In this document: positions 14,758 through 14,864 of the stretch, one piece after another
Numbering within the stretch: position 1 is the stretch's first letter
How the letters are laid out: every line of letters begins with the position of its first letter
Source of the DNA: Candidatus Zipacnadia bacterium
GTDB taxonomy: Bacteria > Armatimonadota > Zipacnadia > Zipacnadales > UBA5352
Direction: 5' to 3'
Length of the DNA stretch: 14,864 bases
NCBI GenBank assembly: GCA_029820915.1
Contig: JALGUI010000024.1
Coordinates: forward strand, 1 to 14,864
Position numbers and translations under genes: made by a program
The notes under the pieces: model-generated
What the model was told of the DNA's origin: nothing
Database searches by the model: none
The model's input: the letters and a program-made list of their open reading frames with translations, nothing else

Positions 14758-14785
14758 TTGACAGTGCCCGGACAGGCGCTATAAT
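14758..14785 (+). promoter_or_regulatory. Consensus sigma-70-type promoter reading out of the window
   Basis: TTGACA (14758-14763) and TATAAT (14780-14785) are both perfect consensus hexamers, separated by 16 nt. They lie in an AT-richer patch of an otherwise very GC-rich region. Transcription should start near 14791-14793 and run rightward, away from the polysaccharide genes. Two perfect hexamers at near-ideal spacing usually mark a strongly expressed transcript such as a stable RNA or an abundant protein; its product lies mostly outside the window. Confidence 0.75.
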
Positions 14786-14805
14786 ACGGGAGCTTAACGT
14801 ACGCG

Positions 14806-14832
14806 GCAGCGCCTGTGGAGGTTCCAGCGCTG
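14806..14832 (+). other. Stem-loop at the 5' end of the rightward transcript
   Basis: GCAGCGC (14806-14812) pairs perfectly with GCGCTGC (14826-14832). Inside, TGGA (14816-14819) pairs with TCCA (14823-14826, sharing one base at the stem junction) around a short GGT loop with a CTG bulge. It begins about 14 nt after the predicted start site. It may be the first helix of a structured RNA or of an mRNA leader. No tRNA, SRP RNA, tmRNA or RNase P RNA signature is recognised in the remaining 32 nt, and no start codon with a ribosome site is seen. Confidence 0.35.
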
Positions 14833-14864
14833 CACTCGGCGAACATAGCACAGCGGCTTGGCGC

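Noticed and set aside
14790..14864. tRNA or SRP RNA gene at the right edge
   Set aside because: No T-loop, anticodon arm or GGAAGGAAGCAG-type SRP motif is visible in the 75 nt available.

Overview
The window is a very GC-rich bacterial segment in which almost all coding capacity lies on the minus strand. Eight of its nine long minus-strand genes, read from right to left, form a surface or extracellular polysaccharide locus: sugar-phosphate nucleotidyltransferase (14369-13503), Wzx-type flippase (13448-11904), alkaline-phosphatase-superfamily phosphodiesterase (11892-10297), polysaccharide pyruvyl transferase (10270-9170), GT2 glycosyltransferase (9173-8145), GT4 glycosyltransferase (7927-6839), O-antigen ligase/Wzy-type polymerase (6790-5453), GT2 glycosyltransferase (5387-4335) and membrane GT2 glycosyltransferase (4106-2943, counted with this group). 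A plus-strand formyltransferase (2141-2908) converges on the last of these. A secreted right-handed beta-helix protein (1993-1, cut by the left edge) is divergent from the formyltransferase.

The organism cannot be named from the sequence. Clear Shine-Dalgarno sites, ATG/GTG/TTG starts, very high GC and a Wzx/Wzy-style gene set indicate a bacterium. A large secreted beta-helix protein beside an exopolysaccharide locus is common in uncultured high-GC phyla such as Armatimonadota or Planctomycetota, but that is a guess.

The genes suggest one pathway. A nucleotide-sugar is made, glycosyltransferases build a repeat unit on a lipid carrier, the unit is decorated with pyruvate (pyruvyl transferase) and probably N-formyl (formyltransferase), it is flipped by Wzx, and it is joined by the Wzy-like protein. 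No priming sugar-phosphate transferase and no Wza/Wzc export proteins are seen, so the locus is incomplete here or continues outside. Spacing splits the minus-strand genes into an upstream block (14369-8145, tight, with a 4-bp ATGA overlap), a second block (7927-4335) after a 217-bp repeat-bearing gap, and the membrane GT2 after a 228-bp gap.

The most unusual material is between genes. The 4107-4334 gap holds a 22-codon ORF with a full AAGGAGGT ribosome site, a hairpin and a duplicated Shine-Dalgarno sequence just before the membrane GT2, which looks like a leader-peptide control region. The 14370-14864 gap has no supportable gene. It holds a 13-bp tandem repeat, a run of hairpins in which two stems keep the same outer pairs but carry compensatory inner changes, and a perfect TTGACA-N16-TATAAT promoter firing rightward out of the window into an unidentified structured transcript. 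The 7928-8144 gap has a 35-bp direct repeat, a second 13-bp tandem repeat and a candidate promoter.
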